Under the pieces are notes generated by a model that ran no database searches, had not been told where the DNA came from, and saw only the letters and a list, made by a program, of their open reading frames with translations. A DNA stretch of 64,000 nt from Pseudomonadota bacterium (lineage in GTDB: Bacteria; Pseudomonadota; Alphaproteobacteria; Rhizobiales; Devosiaceae), in contig JAEWHZ010000091.1 of assembly GCA_023387585.1 (NCBI GenBank), forward strand, positions 12,978 through 76,977, written 5' to 3'. The translations under genes were made by a program, and so were the position numbers. Below, piece by piece: positions 20,275 through 27,936 of this stretch (position 1 is its first letter; each line of letters opens with the position of its first letter).

Positions 20275-20699
20275 GAATCCTTCCTCCCCGCACGACGCCC
20301 CTTCGGACGCTGCACGGTCTTGTCGTGGATGTTGTTGTTGAATGCCTCCCTGCACGTTAGCACCAGCGCGGATTCGTGATCCAGCGCGGGATTGTTTCGA
20401 CGCGCAGCTTCTTGTGGCTTCGCCTCTGATTGCTGGGTCGGATGGATGCCAAAGCCCAGATCGACCCATGTGACCATGTAGACCCAGACCGTCGCCAGAA
20501 ACTCATAGGCTTCAGCGTCGCTCAGATCGTGGTCCTTCACATATTGAATGAACTCATCCGCATCGAAGCTGAGCGCTTGCCAGGCCGGGGCGGTCCCATG
20601 CGGGATTCGCGCCTCATTATCGTGCGGGGCCGTCGCCTTTTCTGCCCGGGCTGCGTCTTCAACATCGACATGGCCCGGAAGCAAGGAATTGTCGGTCAT
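20271..20699 (-). CDS. Hypothetical protein upstream of the recombinase
   Basis: The 142-residue protein is not recognised. It is hydrophilic at both ends with a more ordered centre (WQALSFDADEFIQYVKDHDLSDAEAYEFLATVWVYMVTWVDLGFGIHP) and a basic C-terminus (KTVQRPKGRRAGRKDS). The ATGA overlap with the recombinase start means the two are coupled, so it may be a directionality factor or accessory of the recombinase. That is inference from position. The candidate SOS promoter lies about 50 bases upstream. Confidence 0.65.
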   Translation of the reverse strand: MTDNSLLPGHVDVEDAARAEKATAPHDNEARIPHGTAPAWQALSFDADEFIQYVKDHDLSDAEAYEFLATVWVYMVTWVDLGFGIHPTQQSEAKPQEAARRNNPALDHESALVLTCREAFNNNIHDKTVQRPKGRRAGRKDS

Positions 20700-20749
20700 T
20701 GTCCTTCCTTTCCGGTACTTCTGTTACATCTCCTCTCTTTCCGCAGAAA

Positions 20750-20794
20750 GAACAAACCAAGAACATACTAGGAATAAAGTCCGATACCTTGCAA
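20750..20794 (-). promoter_or_regulatory. Candidate LexA (SOS) box at the recombinase operon promoter
   Basis: On the minus strand, GTTCTTGGTTTGTTC (20764-20750) is an exact match to the alphaproteobacterial LexA core GTTC-N7-GTTC with a T-rich spacer. Immediately upstream are TAGTAT (20770-20765) as a possible -10 and TTGCAA (20794-20789) as a possible -35, 18 bases apart, so LexA would sit over the start of transcription. The first gene begins about 50 bases further on. About two exact cores are expected by chance in 64 kb, so placement is the main support. Confidence 0.55.
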
Positions 20795-20799
20795 GTTTT

Positions 20800-21657
20800 T
20801 TCTTGGTCCGCGCCTCTTCGGCAAGAGTTACCGGGAAGAGCGCTCCGACCCTGTCGGGCCGATCCGCTCATCCGACAGAAAAACGCGGACGGATCATTCC
20901 TCGATTAAGCGGAGCCACACGAAACCGTGCCCGGAAGGTGGGGCTACCTCACTGAACGGGGTGCAAACGCTTGAAAAGCGAGGAAAAATGGGAACGGCTA
21001 CAGCCTGAAGTTAAGTTCCCAACTTCGGCATCAAACGCACATCGGGAGCGTTGATTAAGTCAAACACCGCAGAGTTCAGAAGAGCAGAGTCGATCTTGCG
21101 CTCTGGAGCGAACGCACGCGGGGGGAGCACTGTGAACTCCTTCCCTGCTGAAGCAACAGTCACCGAAGATGTAGACAATTCCATGGCGAGCCGAGCCTGT
21201 GGCGGCAACTACATTGACTTGCACGGCTGCTGATATGTCCAGGAAATGGCGCTTCGCGCTCACCGCAAGATGTGTGCGGTCATACCGCACCATCTTGGCA
21301 AGGGAGGCCCGCTGCGCGCCTCCCGTTGCATCCCTCCCGACTGGTGACGCGCTTCAGGTATTGAACCTTGGCGCGTCATTGAACCGTATCGCCGGTTCAT
21401 TACTCGCCGGGAGATTTCGGCTCTCCCTGCACCCCATCGACATCAAGGGCGTATCGCCGCCCCTCATGGCTCCCACTCGCCGGACCTGGAGCCTTCCACT
21501 CCACCGGCACCGGGCCATGGAGGAACGTCCGCCGTTCCATCGCGCTCGGGGAACCTCCAAGCTCCCCAAGTCCCCATGGCAAACCATGCGCCGGGCACGA
21601 AATGGCTGATCTGCGACGCGTTAAGCCAAGCCGAATTCCCTATACATGCCCGGCATG
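20800..21657. other. Long non-coding stretch between divergent island operons
   Basis: Nearly 1 kb separates the recombinase operon from fic. I see no convincing gene: short frames here lack ribosome sites and family-like sequence. It holds a perfect hairpin GGGAGGC/GCCTCCC (21302-21324) without a T-run and two ATTGAACC copies about 20 bases apart (near 21360 and 21378). A small RNA or a decayed gene is possible but unsupported. Confidence 0.3.
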
Positions 21658-21690
21658 ACGTGTTAACAAATAGAAGAATTTTTAACACGT
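21658..21690. promoter_or_regulatory. Inverted repeat upstream of fic, candidate operator
   Basis: ACGTGTTAA (21658-21666) and TTAACACGT (21682-21690) form a perfect nine-base inverted repeat with a 15-base AT-rich spacer, ending ten bases before the fic ATG. Its position over the probable promoter or ribosome site suggests a repressor operator. The Fic protein has a C-terminal winged-helix, so autoregulation is a reasonable guess. Confidence 0.5.
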
Positions 21691-21700
21691 ATTAGTCGTC

Positions 21701-22795
21701 ATGTTAAGACCTAGCTATGCCATCCCTGAGCTTCCGCCGCAGGTCGACCTCGAAACGGTCGCCGTGCTGAAGGCGCTTGCGAAAGCCAACCGCGCATTGG
21801 CTGAGTTGAAGGGGCGTGCCGCGACGATTCCCAATCAGGGCATCCTCATCGACACGCTTGCGCTTCAGGAAGCGAAGGCCAGCTCTGAAATCGAGAACAT
21901 CGTCACGACGCAAGACGAGCTGTTCCAGACCGAGCTTCAGCTTGAAGGTCCGGACTCACCTGCCGCAAAAGAGGTCGCGCTGTATCGCGACGCGCTGAAG
22001 CTTGGCTTCAGCGAGCTGCGGCAGTCGAACGGGCTCATCACCAATCGCACCATCATCGAGATGTTCCGCCTCCTGAAGCGGCGAACCGATGGGTTTCGCG
22101 CGACGCCTGGCACGGCCCTCAAGAATGACGCGACCGGTGAGATCGTCTACGTGCCGCCACAAGACGCGCGCGCGATCGATGCCGCGATGGGCGGTCTTGA
22201 GCGTTTCATCAACGAGGATGAGCGCTCCGACCTCGATCCGCTGATCAAGATGGCGCTTATCCATCATCAGTTTGAGAGCATCCATCCATTCCCCGACGGC
22301 AATGGCCGAATCGGGCGCATCCTCAATGTCCTTTACCTGACGCGCTCCGGCCTGCTTGAGATCCCCATCCTCTATTTGTCCCGTCACATCACGCGAACTA
22401 AGGCCGACTACTACCGCCTGCTACAGGCGGTGCGTACGGAAGGGGCATGGGAGCTCTGGGTGCTGTACATGCTGGAGGCCGTCGCCGAGACAGCGATGAC
22501 CACTTTATCGCTCGTCGAGGGCATACGAGGGCAAATGGCGGGCGTGAAAAAACGCCTGCGAAACGAGCTGCCCAACCTCTATTCGCAGGACCTGCTCAAT
22601 AACCTGTTCCGGCATCCCTACACGCGCATTGAGTACGTGGTGCAGGATCTGCATGTTTCCCGCCAAACAGCAGCAAAGTATCTCGACTTGCTGGCAGAAA
22701 AAGGCTTTGTTCAAAAACATAGGGCGGGAAGAAGCAATTATTACGTAAATACGGACCTTTTGCGCCTCTTCCTTGAAGTGTCTGGGGGGCGCTGA
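21701..22795 (+). CDS. Fic-domain AMPylase-like protein (SoFic-like, class II)
   Basis: The 364-residue protein has an N-terminal Fic_N region with an inhibitory helix motif S61SEIEN66 (pattern S/TxxxEG/N), then the Fic core with the intact motif HPFPDGNGRIGR (residues 195-206). The C-terminal winged helix is YTRIEYVVQDLHVSRQTAAKYL...FVQKHRAGRSNYY. Fic enzymes transfer AMP or other nucleotide parts to proteins; relatives with this layout include the single-gene defence protein SoFic. It ends two bases before hsdR, so it is first in a four-gene operon with a type I restriction system. Confidence 0.88.
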   Translation: MLRPSYAIPELPPQVDLETVAVLKALAKANRALAELKGRAATIPNQGILIDTLALQEAKASSEIENIVTTQDELFQTELQLEGPDSPAAKEVALYRDALKLGFSELRQSNGLITNRTIIEMFRLLKRRTDGFRATPGTALKNDATGEIVYVPPQDARAIDAAMGGLERFINEDERSDLDPLIKMALIHHQFESIHPFPDGNGRIGRILNVLYLTRSGLLEIPILYLSRHITRTKADYYRLLQAVRTEGAWELWVLYMLEAVAETAMTTLSLVEGIRGQMAGVKKRLRNELPNLYSQDLLNNLFRHPYTRIEYVVQDLHVSRQTAAKYLDLLAEKGFVQKHRAGRSNYYVNTDLLRLFLEVSGGR

Positions 22796-22797
22796 TT

Positions 22798-25167
22798 GTG
22801 ACTGAAGCCGATACCTGCCGAAAATATGTTGTGCCCAAGCTTCAATCTGCGGGCTGGGACAACGAACCCCATTCCATCGCCGAACAGCGAACGATCACCG
22901 ACGGGCGCGTTATCCCGGTCGGAAAGGGCTTCGTGCGCAAACCACCCAAGCGCGTTGATTACCTTCTGCGCTACACGCGCGACTTCCCACTCGCCGTGGT
23001 CGAAGCAAAGCCGAGTTACAAATCCGCGACCGACGCGGTTCAGCAGGCGCGTGACTACGCGGAAATCCTCGGACTTAAGTTCGCCTACGCCACCAACGGC
23101 ACCGACATCATCGAGATCGATTACTTTAAAGGGACCGAAACGCGGGTTGCAGATTTTCCTGCGCCTGACGCGCTGTGGGAGCGTTATCAGAGGGGTAGCG
23201 GGATCGACACGCGCGAGCGCGCGGATCATCTCATCGCACCTTACAACACTGTTGGTGGGAAGCCGCCCCGCTACTATCAGCAAATCGCCATCAACCGGAC
23301 GGTCGAAGCAATTCTAGCAGGCAAGAAGCGCCTGCTGCTCACGATGGCGACGGGGACCGGCAAGACCATCGTGGCCTTTCAGATTTGTTGGAAGCTCTGG
23401 TCATCGCGTTGGAACGCCAAAGGCGAGTATCGCAAGCCGCGCATCCTATTTCTTGCGGATCGCAACATTCTCATCGACGACCCCAAGGACAAAACCTTCA
23501 CGCCCTTCGGCGATGCGCGTCACAAGATCGAGTCCGGCGAAATCGTCCAAAGCCGCGAGATGTACTTTGCGATCTATCAGGCGCTGGCGGAGGATGAACG
23601 CCGCGCCGGGCTCTTCCGTGATTACCCGAGCGACTTTTTTGACCTCATCATCGTTGATGAGTGCCACAGAGGAAGCGCGCGGGACGACAGCTCATGGCGC
23701 GTCATTCTTGAGCACTTTGGGCCCGCCTATCAGCTCGGCATGACGGCGACGCCGCTGCGCGAGGACAACCGCGACACCTATCTGTATTTTGGCAATCCGC
23801 TCTACGAGTACAGCCTGCGCCAGGGCATCGACGATGGCTTTCTGGCACCATACCGCGTGCACCGGGTCATCACGCAGTGGGATGCCGCAGGGTGGCGCCC
23901 AAGCAAGGACGAATTAGACCGCTTCGGTCGCGCCATTCCTGATGATGAATATCAGACAAAGGACTTTGAGCGGACGGTCGCCCTGCGTGCCCGAACGAAC
24001 GCCATCGCCCGCCACCTCACGGACTTCCTCAAGAAGACCGACCGCTTTGCAAAGACCATCGTGTTCTGCGTCGATCAGGAGCATGCGTCCGAGATGCGCC
24101 AAGCACTGGTAAATCTCAACGCGGATCTGGTGGCCCAGCATCCCGATTATGTGGCGCGTGTCACCGCTGACGAAGGCGCGATTGGGCGCGGTCACCTCTC
24201 AAGGTTCCAGGATCTGGAGAAGAGGACCCCAGTAATCCTCACCTCATCCCAATTGCTGACGACGGGCGTCGACGCGCCAACCTGCAAGAACGTGGTGCTT
24301 GCCCGCGTGGTAGGCTCCATGAGCGAATTCAAGCAAATTATCGGTCGTGGCACGCGCCTGCGCGACGACTACGGCAAGCTGTGGTTCAACATCCTTGACT
24401 ACACGGGCTCGGCGACACGCATGTTCGCGGACCCGGATTTCGATGGCGATCCTGCCCGGATTACCGAGGAGGAAGTGAACGACGAGGGTGAGATCACGGC
24501 GACCACGGAAACCGTTCCAGATGGTCAGGAATTTGAGCCGCCGCCGCCTGAGTCAGGTGAATCTGGAATAATCGAGCCGCCGAGCGGCGAGCCGCGCAAG
24601 TTCTATTTCGATGGCGGTCAGGTTGAGGTCGTAGCTCATCTGGTTCACGAACTTGACCCGAACGGCAAGCAGCTCCGTGTTGTCAGATACGCCGACTACG
24701 CCGCCGAAAGTGTGCGCTCGCTTGCGCCGTCTTCCGCCGAGCTGCGCCAGCGCTGGACAGATGCCGGTCAACGCAGCGAGATCATCGCCGCCCTGCATGA
24801 GCGGGGCATCGACTTCACCGAATTGGCCGAACAGACGGGTCAGCCGGACGCCGATCCTTTTGACCTGCTCTGCCATCTCGCCTTCAACGCGCCTTTGAGG
24901 ACGCGGCGTGAACGCGCTCAGCGCCTAAAATCCGAGCGCAAGGACTACTTCGATAAGTTCAGCCCCGAAGCCCGTCAGGTTCTTGATGAGCTGCTGGAAA
25001 AATACGCCGAGCACGGTGACGCGCAATTCGTTTTGCCTGACGTTCTGAAGGTCCCGCCCATCTCGACCCACGGCCAACCGGCTGAAATCATCCGACTGTT
25101 TGGCGGCCCTGACGCTCTGCGCCAGGCCGTAAATGACCTGCAAGGACTGCTCTATGGCACGAACTAA
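22798..25167 (+). CDS. hsdR: Type I restriction enzyme R subunit (EcoEI-like)
   Basis: This 789-residue motor-nuclease cuts unmodified DNA after translocation. The N-terminal nuclease is VDYLL...LAVVEAKPS (Asp about 53, E-x-K about 68-70). The SF2 helicase core has Walker A MATGTGKT (about 183-190), DECHRG (about 286), a MTATPLRED motif III and QIIGRGTRLRD motif VI; the C-terminus is the EcoEI R-like helical domain. GTG start at 22798, two bases after fic. The last 14 bases overlap the hsdM start. Confidence 0.93.
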   Translation: MTEADTCRKYVVPKLQSAGWDNEPHSIAEQRTITDGRVIPVGKGFVRKPPKRVDYLLRYTRDFPLAVVEAKPSYKSATDAVQQARDYAEILGLKFAYATNGTDIIEIDYFKGTETRVADFPAPDALWERYQRGSGIDTRERADHLIAPYNTVGGKPPRYYQQIAINRTVEAILAGKKRLLLTMATGTGKTIVAFQICWKLWSSRWNAKGEYRKPRILFLADRNILIDDPKDKTFTPFGDARHKIESGEIVQSREMYFAIYQALAEDERRAGLFRDYPSDFFDLIIVDECHRGSARDDSSWRVILEHFGPAYQLGMTATPLREDNRDTYLYFGNPLYEYSLRQGIDDGFLAPYRVHRVITQWDAAGWRPSKDELDRFGRAIPDDEYQTKDFERTVALRARTNAIARHLTDFLKKTDRFAKTIVFCVDQEHASEMRQALVNLNADLVAQHPDYVARVTADEGAIGRGHLSRFQDLEKRTPVILTSSQLLTTGVDAPTCKNVVLARVVGSMSEFKQIIGRGTRLRDDYGKLWFNILDYTGSATRMFADPDFDGDPARITEEEVNDEGEITATTETVPDGQEFEPPPPESGESGIIEPPSGEPRKFYFDGGQVEVVAHLVHELDPNGKQLRVVRYADYAAESVRSLAPSSAELRQRWTDAGQRSEIIAALHERGIDFTELAEQTGQPDADPFDLLCHLAFNAPLRTRRERAQRLKSERKDYFDKFSPEARQVLDELLEKYAEHGDAQFVLPDVLKVPPISTHGQPAEIIRLFGGPDALRQAVNDLQGLLYGTN

Positions 25168-26713
25168 GAAGAAGAACGGCGCCGACGCCGCACCGATGAC
25201 GACCTCCCAGATGCTAAGTAGTCTTCTGAAGTCCGCGCGCGACATCATGCGTAAGGACAAGGGCCTGAACGGGGATCTCGACCGTCTTCCGCTCCTCACC
25301 TGGATCATGTTTCTGAAGTTTCTCGACGACCTTGAGCAGCAGCGGGAAGAGGAGACGGCGCTGTCAGGGAAGAAGTTCAAGCCTGCCATTGAAGCTCCGT
25401 ACCGCTGGCGCGACTGGGCCGCTGACCCACAAAGCATGACGGGGGATGAACTGCTGTCTTTCATTAACTCCGACGAAGCTATACGCGCCGACGGCAAGAA
25501 AGGTCCCGGCCTGTTCGCCTATCTACGGGCGCTGTCCAGCTCCAACGGCGATAACCGCCGCGACGTGATCGCGACCGTTTTCAAGGGCGTCGATAACCGC
25601 ATGAAGAGCGGTTATCTGCTCCGCGACATCATCAACAAGGTCGGAGCCATCCACTTCACCTCGTCGGATGAGTTGCATACTCTTGGCGCGCTCTATGAAT
25701 CCATGCTCCGCGAGATGCGCGATGCGGCAGGCGATTCCGGCGAGTTCTACACACCGCGCGCTGTTGTCCGCTTCATGGTGGAGGTCACCGACCCGCGCCT
25801 CGGCGAAACCGTGCTCGATCCCGCGAGCGGCACAGGCGGTTTCCTAGTCGAGGCCTATAGCTACCTAGAAAAGCAAGTGAAGACGGTTGCCGACCGAAAA
25901 CGACTGCAAGACCAGACGATCACCGGCTGCGAACCGAAATCGCTGCCTTACCTGCTTTGCCAGATGAACCTGCTTCTGCATGGGCTTGATGCCCCGCAGA
26001 TCGATCCCGGAAACGCGCTGCGCTTCAAGCTCTCCGAAATCGGGGAGAAAGAACGCGTGGACGTGATCCTCACCAACCCGCCCTTCGGCGGTGAAGAGGA
26101 AAAGGGCATTCAGGGCAACTTCCCCGAAGACCGCCAGGCGTCCGAAACAGCCTTGCTGTTCCTTCAGCTCATCATGCGCAAGCTCAAGCGCCAGCCGACG
26201 CTTGTCGGGCGTCCGGCCCGTGCCGCCGTCGTTGTGCCCAATGGCACGCTATTTGGGGACGGTGTCTGCGCGCGCATCAAGGAAGAACTTCTCAAGGAGT
26301 TCAACCTGCACACCATCGTGCGCCTGCCGAACGGTGTATTTGCGCCTTACACAGGCATTCCCACGAACGTCCTCTTTTTCGACCGCTCCAGACCAACCGA
26401 GGATGTCTGGTACTATGAACAGCCGCTGCCCGAGGGTCGCAAAAACTACACCAAGACGCAGCCGATGCAGTTCGACGAGTTCAACGACTGCATGGAGTGG
26501 TGGAAGAAACGGGAAGAGAATGACCAGGCCTGGAAAGTTCCGGTCAAGGATCTGCTTGATGCGGGTTGCAACCTCGACCGCAAGAATCCGCGTAGCAAGG
26601 TGGACTTCGAGCACCTGCCGCCGGACCGATTGGCGGACGACATCTTAGAGAAGGAGCTGCGGATCGCCGAGTTGATGCGGCAGATTAAGTCCGCGTTAGG
26701 AGCGCGCACATGA
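25154..26713 (+). CDS. hsdM: Type I restriction-modification DNA methyltransferase (M subunit)
   Basis: The 519-residue adenine methyltransferase has an N-terminal HsdM helical domain (SQMLSSLLKSARDIMRKDKGLNGDLDRLPLLTWIMFLKFLDD), the SAM-binding motif DPASGTGGFLVEAYSYL (about residue 222) and the catalytic NPPFGG (about 309). ATG at 25154 is chosen because homology starts right after it, and it overlaps the end of hsdR. The stop overlaps the hsdS start (ATGA). Confidence 0.94.
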   Translation: MARTKKKNGADAAPMTTSQMLSSLLKSARDIMRKDKGLNGDLDRLPLLTWIMFLKFLDDLEQQREEETALSGKKFKPAIEAPYRWRDWAADPQSMTGDELLSFINSDEAIRADGKKGPGLFAYLRALSSSNGDNRRDVIATVFKGVDNRMKSGYLLRDIINKVGAIHFTSSDELHTLGALYESMLREMRDAAGDSGEFYTPRAVVRFMVEVTDPRLGETVLDPASGTGGFLVEAYSYLEKQVKTVADRKRLQDQTITGCEPKSLPYLLCQMNLLLHGLDAPQIDPGNALRFKLSEIGEKERVDVILTNPPFGGEEEKGIQGNFPEDRQASETALLFLQLIMRKLKRQPTLVGRPARAAVVVPNGTLFGDGVCARIKEELLKEFNLHTIVRLPNGVFAPYTGIPTNVLFFDRSRPTEDVWYYEQPLPEGRKNYTKTQPMQFDEFNDCMEWWKKREENDQAWKVPVKDLLDAGCNLDRKNPRSKVDFEHLPPDRLADDILEKELRIAELMRQIKSALGART

Positions 26714-27903
26714 GCGCAGCTTGGGCACAGGTGTCACTCGGCGAGGTCCTTAAAGAGAGACGCGAAACCCCGGCCGACTTCGATCTGGTCAACGGAACGG
26801 TTCGTATCGTCGACAAGGTCAGTTTTAATGACGGTCGCATTCACCTTCGTTTTGGCCAGGATACGAAAACAGGAATGATACTAGTCCGACCCGGTGATCT
26901 GCTTGTCTCTGGTATCAATGCGGCGAAAGGAGCAATTGCGATTCACGGAAACTTGGACTTGGGCCCGCTTGCAGCCACAATCCACTACGCTGCATACCAA
27001 GTTGATCCTGCACGAGCTGAAACGAAATTTTTATGGTGGATGCTTCGAAGCAAGTTTTTTCGAGAGATCCTGTCAGAATATGTCCCAGGCGGGATTAAGA
27101 CAGAGCTTAAGGCAAAGAGGCTATTGCCCGTGCCAGTTCCCCTACCGCCGCTCGACGAGCAGCGCCGCATTGTTGCTCGCATTGAGGAGCTTGCCGCAAA
27201 GGTAGAGCAGGCGACCAAACTTCGGTCCGTCGCGGGGCAAGAACTGTCTGCTTTGGCGCAAGCTCAAGCCAACGCCTACCTGGCAACGGAACCTGCGGAT
27301 GGACACCTCGCCCAGGTAATGACCGCCGCCCCCCGCAATGGATGGTCACCGCATTGCGACAACATTGACGGAGGGACCCCTGTTCTCACGCTGTCGTCAG
27401 TGACTGGTTGGCGTTTCCAGTCAACGGCTATCAAGCGCACCAGTCATCCAACCCGTGCGGATGCTCACTATTGGGCGGAAAAGGGCGACCTACTAATGAC
27501 TCGGAGCAATACTCCAGAACTCGTTGGTCATGCTGCGATACACAATGGCTCCCCGTCGCGCTGTATATATCCAGACCTAATGATGAAGTTACCAATCGAC
27601 CCAAGAAAAGCATCTGTAAGGTTCGTCTGGTACTGGCTTCAAACCTCCTCTGCCAGAGATTTTGTCCGTCGTTCTGCAAAGGGAACTAGCCCGACAATGA
27701 AAAAAATATCTCAAGGTGTTGTCCAAAGTATACCATTCCCAACGCAGATCTCTTTGGAAGATCAAATACGCGTCACGTCCGAGCTCGACGCCCTGCAGGA
27801 TAAGGTCGATGCCGTGAAGGTTCACCAGGACGAGATCGCCGCCGAGCTGGACGCCATGCTGCCCGCCATCCTGGACAAAGCGTTCAAAGGCGAGCTCATC
27901 TAA
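26710..27903 (+). CDS. hsdS: Type I restriction-modification specificity subunit
   Basis: The 397-residue S subunit has two target-recognition domains: about residues 1-140 and 195-360, separated by the central conserved helix LPPLDEQRRIVARIEELAAKVEQATKL and closed by a second helix (IRVTSELDALQDKVDAVKVHQDEIAAELDAMLPAILDKAFKGEL). The second domain, about 27350-27760, is visibly richer in A and T than the flanking genes, as expected for exchanged recognition domains. The recognition sequence cannot be read. It is convergent with the DUF262 gene, 33 bases away. Confidence 0.92.
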   Translation: MSAAWAQVSLGEVLKERRETPADFDLVNGTVRIVDKVSFNDGRIHLRFGQDTKTGMILVRPGDLLVSGINAAKGAIAIHGNLDLGPLAATIHYAAYQVDPARAETKFLWWMLRSKFFREILSEYVPGGIKTELKAKRLLPVPVPLPPLDEQRRIVARIEELAAKVEQATKLRSVAGQELSALAQAQANAYLATEPADGHLAQVMTAAPRNGWSPHCDNIDGGTPVLTLSSVTGWRFQSTAIKRTSHPTRADAHYWAEKGDLLMTRSNTPELVGHAAIHNGSPSRCIYPDLMMKLPIDPRKASVRFVWYWLQTSSARDFVRRSAKGTSPTMKKISQGVVQSIPFPTQISLEDQIRVTSELDALQDKVDAVKVHQDEIAAELDAMLPAILDKAFKGELI

Positions 27904-27936
27904 GGCCGGGCTGTAAACCGAGCTGGGGATTTCTGA

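Noticed and set aside
21051..21233. A 60-codon frame in the gap before fic
   Set aside because: No ribosome site or recognisable sequence.
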